64,000 nt of DNA, taken from assembly GCA_038750655.1 (NCBI GenBank), contig JBCDGZ010000010.1:1-64000 (forward strand), read 5' to 3'. A model generated the notes under the pieces. It ran no database searches, was not told the origin of the DNA, and worked only from the letters and a program-made list of their open reading frames with translations. The stretch's first letter is position 1, and every line of letters starts with the position of its first letter. This DNA comes from JBCDGZ01 sp038750655. Its GTDB lineage: Bacteria > Bacteroidota > Bacteroidia > Chitinophagales > Saprospiraceae. The position numbers were made by a program, and so were the translations under genes. Positions 54,816 through 63,341 of the stretch are shown piece by piece.

Positions 54816-56603
54816 ATGGACTTCAGGCGTTTATTTGATCTTATTCCTTACCAGCAAGCTAGGTATCCTAATAAAGCGGCGCTGGTAGGCAAGGAAGCTG
54901 CCCAATGGCGGGCCTACTCGACCGCCGAATGCCTCGAACAAATCAACCGCTTTAGTGCGGGGCTGCTGGATAAAGGTTTTGAGAAAGGGCAGCGTATTGC
55001 CATCCTCAGCCTAGGCGGCAGCCCGGCCTGGAATTTTATTGATCTGGGCAGCCAGCAACTTGGTTTGATCACTGTCCCCATCCACGCCTCCGCTGATGTC
55101 GATGACCTTGTCCATATTCTCAAGGAGTGTGAAGCCCCCTTGTGTCTGGTGGCTAATGGAGGGCTTTTTCAGACTGTTCGTGACATCCAAGCGCAGATTC
55201 CAAGCCTCCGCTATGTCTATTGCCTGGAAAACTTGCCTAATACTCCCCACTGGAGCGACCTCTGTAGCCAACCTACTGCCAAGCACCTCGCTACCTTCGA
55301 GGGCCTGAAGGCCGCTATCCACGAGGACGACCTCGCCACCATCATCTATACCTCCGGCACAACAGGACTCCCCAAGGGCGTCATGCTCTCCCACAAAAAT
55401 ATCGTCAGTAATATCAAAGCCACCATCTCCCTGGTGCCCATCAATTGTGATAAGACCACCCTGAGCTTCCTGCCGATGAGCCACATCTTTGAACGGATGG
55501 TTGTCTATACCTACATGGCCGTTGGCGCTTCCATCTACTACGCTGAAGGCCCCGATCAGCTCTCCGCTAATTTCAGAGAAGTGCGCCCTCACTACTTTAC
55601 TGCCGTACCGCGCATCCTGGAGCGGATGTACGACGCTGCCCACGATGAGGCCGGGCCGGAGAAAGGCTGGCGCCGCCGCCTACTGCGCTGGGCGGTCCAA
55701 CTGGGCAAACGCTACGAAGGCCCCCGACGGATTGCTCCGGGCCTCTGGCTGCGCCTGAAGCTGGCCGACCTGCTGGTCTTTCGTCGCTGGCGGGCCGCCC
55801 TGGGCGGCCGGGTCGAAGGGGTAGCTATTGGGGCGGCAGCCCTCCAGCCGGCACTAGGTAAGCTATTTTCCGCCGCCGGGATTGAGGTGCGGGAGGGCTA
55901 CGGGTTGACTGAAACCTCGCCAGTCGTGACCTTTAATCGCTTCGAGCCGGGCGGGGTGCGTTTTGGTACGGTAGGGATACCGCTGCCCGGCGTGGAGCTT
56001 CGCATCGACCAGCCCAATGAGCATGGCGAGGGGGAGGTGATGGTCAAAGGCCCCAATGTGATGATGGGGTACTACAAGCAGGAGGAGCAAACCGCCCGCG
56101 TATTATCGGAGGACGGCTGGCTGCGCACCGGAGATATTGGAACGATGGTACACAAGCGCTTTCTGAAAATTACGGATCGAAAGAAAGATATTTTCAAAAC
56201 TTCCAGTGGTAAATACATCGCTCCGCTCAAAATCGAAAATGCCCTTCGGGCTTCCTCTTTTGTTGATCATTGCATGATCATCGGCTTTAATCGCCCCTTC
56301 GTGGCCGCGCTCATTGTTCCCTCTTTCAATCGCTTGCAGCGATGGAGTGTGGCCAATAATGTGCACTGGACTTCTCCACAATTTATGGTCATTAACCCGA
56401 AAATCGTCGCGCAGATGGAGCAGGTTATCCAGGAGGTCAATAACACCCTAAATAGCGCCGAGAAGATTCGTGGAATACACCTGCTCTTTGAAGACTGGAC
56501 CATTGCCGGAGGAGAATACACAACGACTTTGAAGCTGCGAAGACCTCAAATCATTGCCAAATTCCAGAAGGAAGTAGAGTATATTTACGCTAAAGCCACC
56601 TGA
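54816..56603 (+). CDS. Long-chain acyl-CoA ligase (AMP-forming), copy 1
   Basis: This enzyme activates fatty acids as acyl-AMP and then acyl-CoA. The product has 595 residues. The AMP-binding motif YTSGTTGLPKG is at 178-188, followed by HIFERMVVYTYM, EGYGLTETSPVVTFN, GWLRTGDIGTM and KITDRKKDIFKTSSGKYIAP with the hinge and the catalytic Lys region. The middle of the gene (about 55.6-56.1 kb) is exceptionally GC-rich (one 60-base line has 44 G or C) compared with its paralogue immediately downstream. No clear promoter is visible in the 152 bases upstream. Confidence 0.9.
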   Translation: MDFRRLFDLIPYQQARYPNKAALVGKEAAQWRAYSTAECLEQINRFSAGLLDKGFEKGQRIAILSLGGSPAWNFIDLGSQQLGLITVPIHASADVDDLVHILKECEAPLCLVANGGLFQTVRDIQAQIPSLRYVYCLENLPNTPHWSDLCSQPTAKHLATFEGLKAAIHEDDLATIIYTSGTTGLPKGVMLSHKNIVSNIKATISLVPINCDKTTLSFLPMSHIFERMVVYTYMAVGASIYYAEGPDQLSANFREVRPHYFTAVPRILERMYDAAHDEAGPEKGWRRRLLRWAVQLGKRYEGPRRIAPGLWLRLKLADLLVFRRWRAALGGRVEGVAIGAAALQPALGKLFSAAGIEVREGYGLTETSPVVTFNRFEPGGVRFGTVGIPLPGVELRIDQPNEHGEGEVMVKGPNVMMGYYKQEEQTARVLSEDGWLRTGDIGTMVHKRFLKITDRKKDIFKTSSGKYIAPLKIENALRASSFVDHCMIIGFNRPFVAALIVPSFNRLQRWSVANNVHWTSPQFMVINPKIVAQMEQVIQEVNNTLNSAEKIRGIHLLFEDWTIAGGEYTTTLKLRRPQIIAKFQKEVEYIYAKAT

Positions 56604-56612
56604 AACACTAAA

Positions 56613-56655
56613 AAAATAGCTTGAAACCAAATTTTATTGGAAAAAAAGCTATTTT
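56613..56655 (+). terminator. Possible terminator between the two acyl-CoA ligase genes
   Basis: A 10-bp inverted repeat (56613-56622 with 56646-56655) encloses a smaller CCAA/TTGG stem. The T-rich tail is part of the stem, so efficiency is doubtful. Confidence 0.4.
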
Positions 56656-56717
56656 AGCTCACCGCCTATCAGGATAAGCTAACTCAACTATTTACGGGTC
56701 AAAAACATTACACATAT

Positions 56718-58541
56718 ATGAATGTAAGCAGACTATTTGATTTCATCCAATACCAAAAAGCGAACTATCCACAGCAAAAGGCCTATGGCCACAAGTACCA
56801 AGGTAAGTGGATTTATTACAGCACTGATGAGGTAATTGACCTGGCAAATAAAGTCAGTTGTGGTTTGCTAAAACTAGGAGTGCAGCCTGGGGATAAAGTT
56901 GCTTTGATTACCTATAAAAACCGGCCCGAATGGTCAATCGTTGATCTGGGCATTCAGCAGGTCGGGGCCATCAATGTTCCTGTTTATCCAACCATCAGTC
57001 CTACGGATTATGAATACATCTTCAATGATTCTCAAGTAAAGTTTTGCTTTGTAGGAATGGGCGACTTGTATGATAAGGTAGACAAGGCTTGGCCACAGAT
57101 TCCGTCCTTGAAGGGTGTTTACTGCCTGGATGAGCAGGAGGGGCGCTCGTATTGGAAAGAGATTTTCAGTGAGGAGGGGATGGACGAGGTGCAGCGGCGA
57201 ATGGATGCGATCAAAACAGAAGACTTGGCCACCATTATTTATACTTCCGGGACGACAGGTAATCCCAAGGGGGTAATGCTTTCCCACAAAAATATTGTGA
57301 GTAATGTAATGGATGTTGAGGAATTGATGCCCTTGGACGCGGGGGAGAAAGCCTTGAGTTTTCTGCCGCTTTGCCACATCTTCGAACGGTCGGCTTCTTA
57401 TGCCTACACCTACAAAGGTATTAATGTAACCTACACGGGAACAGACAACCTAGGAGGAGAAGAGGGCGACCTGCAAGCAGTGAAACCTAATTTCTTCACC
57501 ACTGTTCCTCGGTTGTTGGAGAAGGTATACGAGAAGATTTACAATAAGGGCTTGAGTTTGAGCGGAGTGAGCAAGAAGCTATTCTTCTGGGCCCTCAGCT
57601 TGACCGATGATTATGAGTACGATAAAAAATACTCTGGTCTGGCCGCTATTAAGCGCAGTATTGCGGATAAATTGATTTTTAGCAAATGGCGTGAGGCTAT
57701 GGGCGGCGAGGTGAGAGGTATCCTGACAGGGGCAGCGCCCTGCCCGGTGGCGATGGCTAAGGTCTTCTCTGCCGCGGGTATTCCGATTCGAGAAGGCTAT
57801 GGCCTGACAGAGACTTCGCCAGGGCTGACCATCAGCCGCTACGAGACCCATGGAGCCATGCTGGGAACCGTAGGGCCGACCCTGCCCGGAGTAGAAATCA
57901 GAATCGATGCTACTGGCGGTGATTATCGTCCCGGCGAGGGAGAAATCCTGGCCAAGGGGAACAACATTATGATGGGCTATTACGGCAAGCCAGAGAAGAC
58001 GGCAGAGGTGATGAAGGAAATTAATGGAGAACAATGGTTTTGTACGGGGGATGTAGGTACAATGGTGGATGGCCCGGGAGGGAAGAAATTCCTTAAGATC
58101 ACAGATCGTAAGAAAGAGTTGCTCAAAACTTCGGGAGGGAAATATGTAGCTCCGGCACCGATTGAGAATAAGTTTAAGGAAGATTTCCTGGTGGAGCAGA
58201 TGATGGTTGTTGGCGATAAAAAGAAATTTGTTTCAGCCCTGATCATTCCCGCAGAAGAAGCCCTGAAAGACTGGTGTAAGCAGCGAGGGAAAGCCTGGAA
58301 TGGCCTTGGCGAGGCAGTTAAGGATGAAGACATTATTGACTGCTATCAACAAATTATCAATAAATACAATCCCAATTTTAGCCATATTGAGCAGATCAAG
58401 CGGTTCTGTCTACTGAATGCCTGTTGGGAACCTACCAAAGCTGATGGCTCCGATGCGGAGCTGACACCGACGATGAAGCTCAAGCGCCGCGTCATCTTGG
58501 AGAAGCACAAAGCAGAAATTGATAACATCTATACCCTTTAA
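56718..58541 (+). CDS. Long-chain acyl-CoA ligase (AMP-forming), copy 2
   Basis: The product has 607 residues with the same architecture as the preceding gene. YTSGTTGNPKG is at 175-185, then CHIFERSASYAYTYKGINV, EGYGLTETSPGLTISRYETH, NGEQWFCTGDVGTMVDG and LKITDRKKELLKTSGGKYVA. The two genes arose by duplication but differ in base composition and in many residues, so substrates may differ in chain length. A strong terminator lies 76 bases downstream. Confidence 0.92.
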   Translation: MNVSRLFDFIQYQKANYPQQKAYGHKYQGKWIYYSTDEVIDLANKVSCGLLKLGVQPGDKVALITYKNRPEWSIVDLGIQQVGAINVPVYPTISPTDYEYIFNDSQVKFCFVGMGDLYDKVDKAWPQIPSLKGVYCLDEQEGRSYWKEIFSEEGMDEVQRRMDAIKTEDLATIIYTSGTTGNPKGVMLSHKNIVSNVMDVEELMPLDAGEKALSFLPLCHIFERSASYAYTYKGINVTYTGTDNLGGEEGDLQAVKPNFFTTVPRLLEKVYEKIYNKGLSLSGVSKKLFFWALSLTDDYEYDKKYSGLAAIKRSIADKLIFSKWREAMGGEVRGILTGAAPCPVAMAKVFSAAGIPIREGYGLTETSPGLTISRYETHGAMLGTVGPTLPGVEIRIDATGGDYRPGEGEILAKGNNIMMGYYGKPEKTAEVMKEINGEQWFCTGDVGTMVDGPGGKKFLKITDRKKELLKTSGGKYVAPAPIENKFKEDFLVEQMMVVGDKKKFVSALIIPAEEALKDWCKQRGKAWNGLGEAVKDEDIIDCYQQIINKYNPNFSHIEQIKRFCLLNACWEPTKADGSDAELTPTMKLKRRVILEKHKAEIDNIYTL

Positions 58542-58617
58542 TAGGCTGGCCTTGAGCTGGTCCATACTTTACAATTAGCCTATTCGGCTGCGTCAAAACA
58601 AAAACAAAAACTAGAGC

Positions 58618-58643
58618 AAGCCTTCCTTTGGGAAGGCTTTTTT
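58618..58643 (+). terminator. Rho-independent terminator of the acyl-CoA ligase genes
   Basis: A 9-bp perfect stem (58618-58626 with 58631-58639), a 4-base TTTG loop and a run of six T. Confidence 0.9.
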
Positions 58644-58739
58644 ATTAACACTTCATGGTGCGATTTTTGCTGTAATATTAAAATAAATTGAACGGTGTAA
58701 ACTGCTCGATTACTGGGTCCAAAAAGAAAACAAAAATCA

Positions 58740-59579
58740 ATGCACTATTCGAACAGCAGGCTGCTCTTGCTGGGCGTGTGTTTCATCCTCCTTGGCCTTG
58801 TGGCCTGTCAGAATGAAGTAGAACCTCCCGTTAGATCAAGCGAGATCACGAAAGCGCAACGTGAACAACTCGGCGATCGCATCCAAATTGCTATTGCCGT
58901 CAATGAAGAACAATTTCCCATCTTACCTCAAGTTCCTCCTTATGATACGACCGTCTACTGGTACATTCAGCATTTGTACCAACAAGTGAGTTTTGGTATG
59001 CAGCTCGACAACCAATCGCCGGCGGATGATCGCTGGTCGCAGGATCGAAGCTGGAAGGTGACTGTTTTGGACCTGGAGGAGCGGAACGCCTTTGTCATCC
59101 CTGGTGGGCATTTCTATGTAACGACGGGGCTGTTGCGCAGCTTGAGTCAGGAGTACGAGCTGTACTATCTCCTGGCCTTCGAAGCCGCGCTGATGAATGA
59201 GCGACTATTGCTAAATCGATTGGTGACGGTTTTTAATCCGGCCCTGTTGGTGGAGTTGGCCAATGGAGCCCCTTCGCCTAACAGCAGTACCAATGACATT
59301 GCAGACATCAGTAGTCATCTCGTTTTTGATGAGGAAGATGTGAAGGAGATCGATGAGAAATGTGCGGACTTAATTTGTAACACCTCGATCTTTGATCGGC
59401 TGGGGATTATTTCTTTGCTGGACCAGCTCAGTATTGACGATGCTTGGTTGATCAATCGTCCTAGTTACATTGGTCGGGCGGATTACATTATCCGACAGCT
59501 GAATACCAACGAAGAGAATTGTGGTAGCTTCCAAACCAATGGAGGCTACCAGCGCTATATCCTTAATGTGTTGAAATAG
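58740..59579 (+). CDS. Degenerate M48-like lipoprotein (no zinc motif)
   Basis: The product has 279 residues with a lipobox LGLVAC (Cys23). It aligns by eye with the M48 protease at 12.6-13.4 kb: NAFVIPGGHFYVTTGLL (116-132) against NAFAAPGGYIYVYTGLI, and 31 residues further on, exactly where that protein has HEIAH, this one has FEAAL (147-151). CADLICNTSIFDRLG echoes YSVIYLCNTKYNATG, and NRPSYIGRADYI echoes THPNPSNRVEKI near the end. Both zinc His are lost, so a catalytic role is unlikely; a structural or chaperone role in the periplasm is possible. No promoter consensus is seen. Confidence 0.75.
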   Translation: MHYSNSRLLLLGVCFILLGLVACQNEVEPPVRSSEITKAQREQLGDRIQIAIAVNEEQFPILPQVPPYDTTVYWYIQHLYQQVSFGMQLDNQSPADDRWSQDRSWKVTVLDLEERNAFVIPGGHFYVTTGLLRSLSQEYELYYLLAFEAALMNERLLLNRLVTVFNPALLVELANGAPSPNSSTNDIADISSHLVFDEEDVKEIDEKCADLICNTSIFDRLGIISLLDQLSIDDAWLINRPSYIGRADYIIRQLNTNEENCGSFQTNGGYQRYILNVLK

Positions 59580-59583
59580 CGAA

Positions 59584-60294
59584 TTAGGCTTCGACTAAGG
59601 TACCCACTCGTTCGCCCTGAATGATGCGCATCAGGTTATTCTTATCATTGATGTCAAAGACAACGATAGGCAGGTTATTTTCCTGGCAAAGTGTAAAGGC
59701 CGTCATATCCATGACGCTGAGGCCCTGGCTGATGACTTTGGCGAAGGAGATGCGATCGAATTTGGTGGCCGAAGGATCCTTTTCTGGGTCAGCGGTGTAG
59801 ATGCCGTCGACGCGAGTACCTTTGAGGATCACATCGGCATTGATTTCGTTGGCCCGGAGGGCCGCCGCAGAATCCGTTGTAAAGTAAGGGCTGCCGGTAC
59901 CGGCGGAGAAGATGACGACCCGGCCCTTTTCGAGGTGCCTAATGGCCCGACGGCGGATGTAAGGTTCGGCAATCTGCTTCATTTCAATGGCCGAAATCAG
60001 GCGGGTGTAGACGCCGGCTTGTTCGAGGGCACTTTGCAGGGCCATCCCATTGATTACCGTTGCCATCATTCCCATATAATCGCCCTGTACCCGTTCGATA
60101 CCAGATTCGCTAGCCTGAAGGCCCCGAAAGATATTTCCTCCACCGATTACAATGGCGACTTCCACACCATAGTTAACCAGTTTCTTAATTTGGTCGGCAT
60201 AGTTTTTCAACATACCCGGCGCGATGCCAAAACCTTGATTTCCCATTAGTGATTCGCCACTGAGTTTGAGTAATACTCTTTTGTACTTAATCAT
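59584..60294 (-). CDS. pyrH: Uridylate kinase
   Basis: PyrH phosphorylates UMP to UDP. The product has 236 residues of the amino-acid-kinase fold. KRVLLKLSGESLMGNQGFGI holds the ATP-site Lys, followed by VAIVIGGGNIFRG, GDYMGMMATVINGMALQSAL and FSAGTGSPYFTTDSAAALRA. It lies downstream of tsf but after a strong terminator, so it is probably transcribed separately. The usual partner frr is not downstream; a convergent gene ends 4 bases away. Confidence 0.95.
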   Translation of the reverse strand: MIKYKRVLLKLSGESLMGNQGFGIAPGMLKNYADQIKKLVNYGVEVAIVIGGGNIFRGLQASESGIERVQGDYMGMMATVINGMALQSALEQAGVYTRLISAIEMKQIAEPYIRRRAIRHLEKGRVVIFSAGTGSPYFTTDSAAALRANEINADVILKGTRVDGIYTADPEKDPSATKFDRISFAKVISQGLSVMDMTAFTLCQENNLPIVVFDINDKNNLMRIIQGERVGTLVEA

Positions 60295-60382
60295 TGCGAG
60301 TAGAATTTATGAAGCAGATTTAGCATTCATCCACAACATATGGTTTAAGGATTATAATTGATCTTGGCTTTGGGGCAAAGGC

Positions 60383-60423
60383 AAAAAAAAAGCGAATTGG
60401 TTGATTTTTCAACAAATTCGCTT
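60383..60423 (-). terminator. Rho-independent terminator after tsf
   Basis: A 9-bp stem (60390-60398 with 60415-60423) plus an inner TTGA/TCAA pairing is followed on the minus strand by seven T (60383-60389). A T-rich run on the other side could let it work in both directions. Confidence 0.88.
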
Positions 60424-60443
60424 CTTTTTTTCATGCTTTCATT

Positions 60444-61280
60444 TTATCCGAGTTCAATATGTCCGAATCCGGTTACTGTCAAATCACCGTTTAACTCCTT
60501 GAGATAAGCGCCGACTGACTTCTTGCTATCTTTAACGAAGGCCTGGTTGAGCAAGGTACTTTCTTTGTAGAATTTATTCAACTTACCCATAGCGATTTTT
60601 TCCAGTATCGCCTCGGGCTTGCCTTCCTGACGAGCCTGCTCCTTACCAATTTCGATTTCCTTGGCAACGGTTGCCTCATCGACATCTCCCTTATCTACAG
60701 CAACAGGGCGCATGGCAGCCACTTGCATCGCAACGTCGCGACCAGCATCGAAGTAAGCATCATCTTTGATATTGAGCCCCACAACAACACCAGCTCGGTT
60801 ACCCATATGGATATAAGGCGCAACCATTGCTGCTTCGATATTTTTGTAAGCAGATAATTCGATCTTCTCACCAATAACACCGGTGCGCTCGATCACTTTC
60901 TCACCAACCGTACCCTCTTCAAAAGGTAGGGCCAGCAAGTCTTCTTTAGTAGCGGGGAAGTTATCAAGTGCTAACTGAGCGAAGGCTTTAGCCAGTTGGA
61001 TGAAATCTTCACCTTTGGCAACAAAGTCGGTTTCACATCCCAGTTTGACAACAACGCCACGGGTTTTATCTTCAGAGACCAGAGCGATAACAACGCCTTC
61101 CTTAGCATCGCGATCTGCTCTTTTAGCAGACAGCTTCTGGCCTTTCTTTCTAAGGAGTTCGATGGCTTTTTCAAAGTCACCTTCCGCTTCGGTCAGGGCC
61201 TTTTTACAATCCATCATGCCTGCGCCTGTTTGTTCGCGCAGTTTCTTGACATCGGCGGCAGAAATTTTAACCATAGTCAT
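60444..61280 (-). CDS. tsf: Translation elongation factor Ts
   Basis: EF-Ts exchanges GDP on EF-Tu. The product has 278 residues. VKKLREQTGAGMMDCKKALT is the N-terminal UBA-like domain, with the TDFVAKGEDFIQLAK nucleotide-exchange element and the C-terminal MGKLNKFYKESTLLNQAFV core. ATG at 61280 or 61274 would serve equally. It is 53 bases downstream of rpsB. Confidence 0.96.
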   Translation of the reverse strand: MTMVKISAADVKKLREQTGAGMMDCKKALTEAEGDFEKAIELLRKKGQKLSAKRADRDAKEGVVIALVSEDKTRGVVVKLGCETDFVAKGEDFIQLAKAFAQLALDNFPATKEDLLALPFEEGTVGEKVIERTGVIGEKIELSAYKNIEAAMVAPYIHMGNRAGVVVGLNIKDDAYFDAGRDVAMQVAAMRPVAVDKGDVDEATVAKEIEIGKEQARQEGKPEAILEKIAMGKLNKFYKESTLLNQAFVKDSKKSVGAYLKELNGDLTVTGFGHIELG

Positions 61281-61333
61281 TTTAGTATAACTTTATTGAA
61301 TGTGGAAAAATAATTTAAAGAAAGAAACGCAGC

Positions 61334-62056
61334 TTACGAACGGGCTGATTCCTTTTCAGTCTTCTGCTTTCTTCTTTCGTCCAAGCCTAACTTCACCGCT
61401 TCAACGATGTGGTTAGTGATGATTTTGATGGACTTAGAAGCATCGTCATTACCCGGAATAGGGTAGTCAACAGAAGATGGATCAGAGTTGGTATCGACAA
61501 GACCGATGGTCCGCATATTCAACTTATGAGCCTCCGCTAAGGCGATGTGCTCGTGGTGAATGTCTATGATAAAGATGGCGGCTGGAATACGGTTGAGGTT
61601 CGCAATACCCCCCAGCACTTTTTCCAGCTTATTTCTTTCACGGGTTAACGTGAGCCTTTCCTTTTTTGTTACACTAGTTAGGCTACCATCCGCCAGCATC
61701 CGGTCGATATTGTTCATTTTCTTTACCGACTTACGAATAGTGGCGAAGTTGGTCATCATTCCACCCAACCAACGCTCTGTCACGAATGGCATTCCTACGC
61801 TTCTCGCCGCATTGGCTACGATGTCGCGTGCCTGCTTTTTAGTAGCAACGAAGAGGATTTTCTTGCCAGAGCGAGCGATCTGCTGGGCAGCCTTAGCGGC
61901 AGACTCCAGGCACTCCAAAGTACGATTGAGATCGATGATGTGAATACCGCGGCGCTCCATGAAGATGTAAGGTTGCATCTTTGGATTCCATTTCTTCTTG
62001 AGGTGTCCGAAGTGTACACCGGCATCCAGAAGGTCTTTATATTGAGGATTTTCCAT
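61334..62056 (-). CDS. rpsB: 30S ribosomal protein S2
   Basis: The product has 240 residues. DLLDAGVHFGHLKKKWNPKM, ILFVATKKQARDIV, ERWLGGMMTNFATIRKSV and GLVDTNSDPSSVDYPIPGND are diagnostic of S2. Order rplM-rpsI-rpsB-tsf is common in Bacteroidota. A terminator-like hairpin separates it from rpsI. Confidence 0.97.
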   Translation of the reverse strand: MENPQYKDLLDAGVHFGHLKKKWNPKMQPYIFMERRGIHIIDLNRTLECLESAAKAAQQIARSGKKILFVATKKQARDIVANAARSVGMPFVTERWLGGMMTNFATIRKSVKKMNNIDRMLADGSLTSVTKKERLTLTRERNKLEKVLGGIANLNRIPAAIFIIDIHHEHIALAEAHKLNMRTIGLVDTNSDPSSVDYPIPGNDDASKSIKIITNHIVEAVKLGLDERRKQKTEKESARS

Positions 62057-62092
62057 TGTCTAAAATTTGAAATTTGTCAATTTGATAAAACT

Positions 62093-62112
62093 AAAAAAGG
62101 GATACGGTATCC
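62093..62112 (-). terminator. Hairpin with T-run between rpsI and rpsB (weak terminator or attenuator)
   Basis: On the minus strand GGATAC-C-GTATCC (62100-62112) is followed by C and six T (62093-62098), starting 5 bases after the rpsI stop. The stem is short, so partial readthrough is expected. Confidence 0.5.
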
Positions 62113-62117
62113 AAAAA

Positions 62118-62504
62118 TTAACGCTTGGAGAACTGGAAGCTCTTTCTCGCTTTGGGCTTTCCGTATTTCTTGCGTTCCACAACACGGGCATCTCTGGATA
62201 GGAACTTTCTGTCCTTAAGAGGCTTGCGGAAATCTTCATTTAGTTTGACCAGTGCTCTGGCAATCGCCATACGTACGGCCTGAGATTGACCTTTGAAACC
62301 TCCACCATTGACATTGACTTTCAAATCGTAGATGTTCTCGGCTTCAACTGTTGCAAAAGGTTCAGTGATATGAGACTGGATATGCTTTTGAGGGAAATAG
62401 TCTTTATAGTCCTTACCATTCACCACGATTTTGCCCTCTCCTTTTGTGAGATAAACTCGGGCAACGGCCGCTTTTCTTCTCCCAATGGCATTAATCATTT
62501 CCAT
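62118..62504 (-). CDS. rpsI: 30S ribosomal protein S9
   Basis: The product has 128 residues. AIGRRKAAVARVYLTKGEGK opens the protein, NGGGFKGQSQAVRMAIARAL is the conserved core, and the basic tail ends FSKR, which reaches the P-site tRNA. It is 29 bases after rplM. Confidence 0.97.
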   Translation of the reverse strand: MEMINAIGRRKAAVARVYLTKGEGKIVVNGKDYKDYFPQKHIQSHITEPFATVEAENIYDLKVNVNGGGFKGQSQAVRMAIARALVKLNEDFRKPLKDRKFLSRDARVVERKKYGKPKARKSFQFSKR

Positions 62505-62533
62505 ATTAATATGCGGTTTAGATTTTATTTAGA

Positions 62534-62977
62534 TTAAAATTTGAGTTCGACTGGCTTCTGAGCAGCATGAGGATGCTCGCTACCAGTGTAAACAAACAAT
62601 TTCTTGATCATCGCCCGGCCTAGCTTGTTCTTAGGCAACATACCGCGTACGGCACTTTCAACGATGGCGATGGGCTTTTTAGCCAGCATCTCTTTCGCCG
62701 TTCTGCGCTTTTGACCACCAGGATAACCAGAGAACGTTACATACTCTTTCTGCTCCCATTTGCTGCCGGTGAAGCGAACTTTTTCGGCGTTGATGACGAT
62801 GATATGGTCCCCGCAATCCACGTGAGGGGTGTAGCTTGGCTTGTGCTTGCCGCGAAGGATATGAGCAAGCTGAGTAGCCAGTCGACCAACAACTAGACCT
62901 TCCGCGTCAACGATGTGCCATTGCCGAACGACTTCCTCTTTCTTTGCCGACTTCGTCTTATAACTTAGTGTATCCAC
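62534..62977 (-). CDS. rplM: 50S ribosomal protein L13
   Basis: The product has 147 residues. WHIVDAEGLVVGRLATQLA, HVDCGDHIIVINAEKVRFTG and VRGMLPKNKLGRAMIKKL are standard L13. The codon for the first residue is GTG at 62977; MDTLSYKTKSA matches L13 starts in related bacteria, so GTG is the initiation codon. It heads the ribosomal-protein run and has a full promoter about 90 bases upstream. Confidence 0.96.
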   Translation of the reverse strand: MDTLSYKTKSAKKEEVVRQWHIVDAEGLVVGRLATQLAHILRGKHKPSYTPHVDCGDHIIVINAEKVRFTGSKWEQKEYVTFSGYPGGQKRRTAKEMLAKKPIAIVESAVRGMLPKNKLGRAMIKKLFVYTGSEHPHAAQKPVELKF

Positions 62978-63057
62978 TTTTGAATGATTTTTTACTTGAA
63001 TAAAATGACCACTTTTTTCTGCCTTTCAGCAAGCTCCAATGGAGCCTTGGGCCAATG
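62978..63057 (-). promoter_or_regulatory. Structured 5' leader of rplM, candidate ribosomal-protein leader
   Basis: From the expected transcription start near 63057 the leader has about 80 bases. It can form a hairpin AAGGCUCC-AUU-GGAGCUU (63031-63048, one bulge) followed at once by UGCU-GAAA-GGCA, a short stem with a GNRA-type tetraloop (63022-63033), then an A/U-rich unstructured part up to the GTG. L13 autoregulates rplM-rpsI in other bacteria; that this leader does so here is inference. Confidence 0.45.
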
Positions 63058-63063
63058 CGACTG

Positions 63064-63094
63064 CAAAGGTAGGGTCCTTTCCTGCAAAAAACAA
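63064..63094 (-). promoter_or_regulatory. Promoter of the rplM-rpsI(-rpsB-tsf) operon
   Basis: On the minus strand: TTG (63092-63094), 20 bases, TACCTTTG (63064-63071), a full consensus match. The remaining 247 bases to fni show no further recognised element apart from a poor TATCTTTA near 63294. Confidence 0.8.
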
Positions 63095-63341
63095 GGAATT
63101 TTGAGAAAAAATCACCAAGCCCCTTTCATAACTCCTTGAAAAACAGTGTAAATTTCGCACAAAAAAATTCATAGCCTCTTTTTTAGAGGATACGGGCTCC
63201 TTTTTCGGGCAGCAATTTAGGTCCAAAAAAGGCCCCTCTAAACCATTCGCTGCTGCTGCTGTTTAATTCTCTGAATAACTTGAGTCAAATGAGTTATCTT
63301 TAGTATCTAATTCCATACACCCTAGTCACGATAATTGAATT

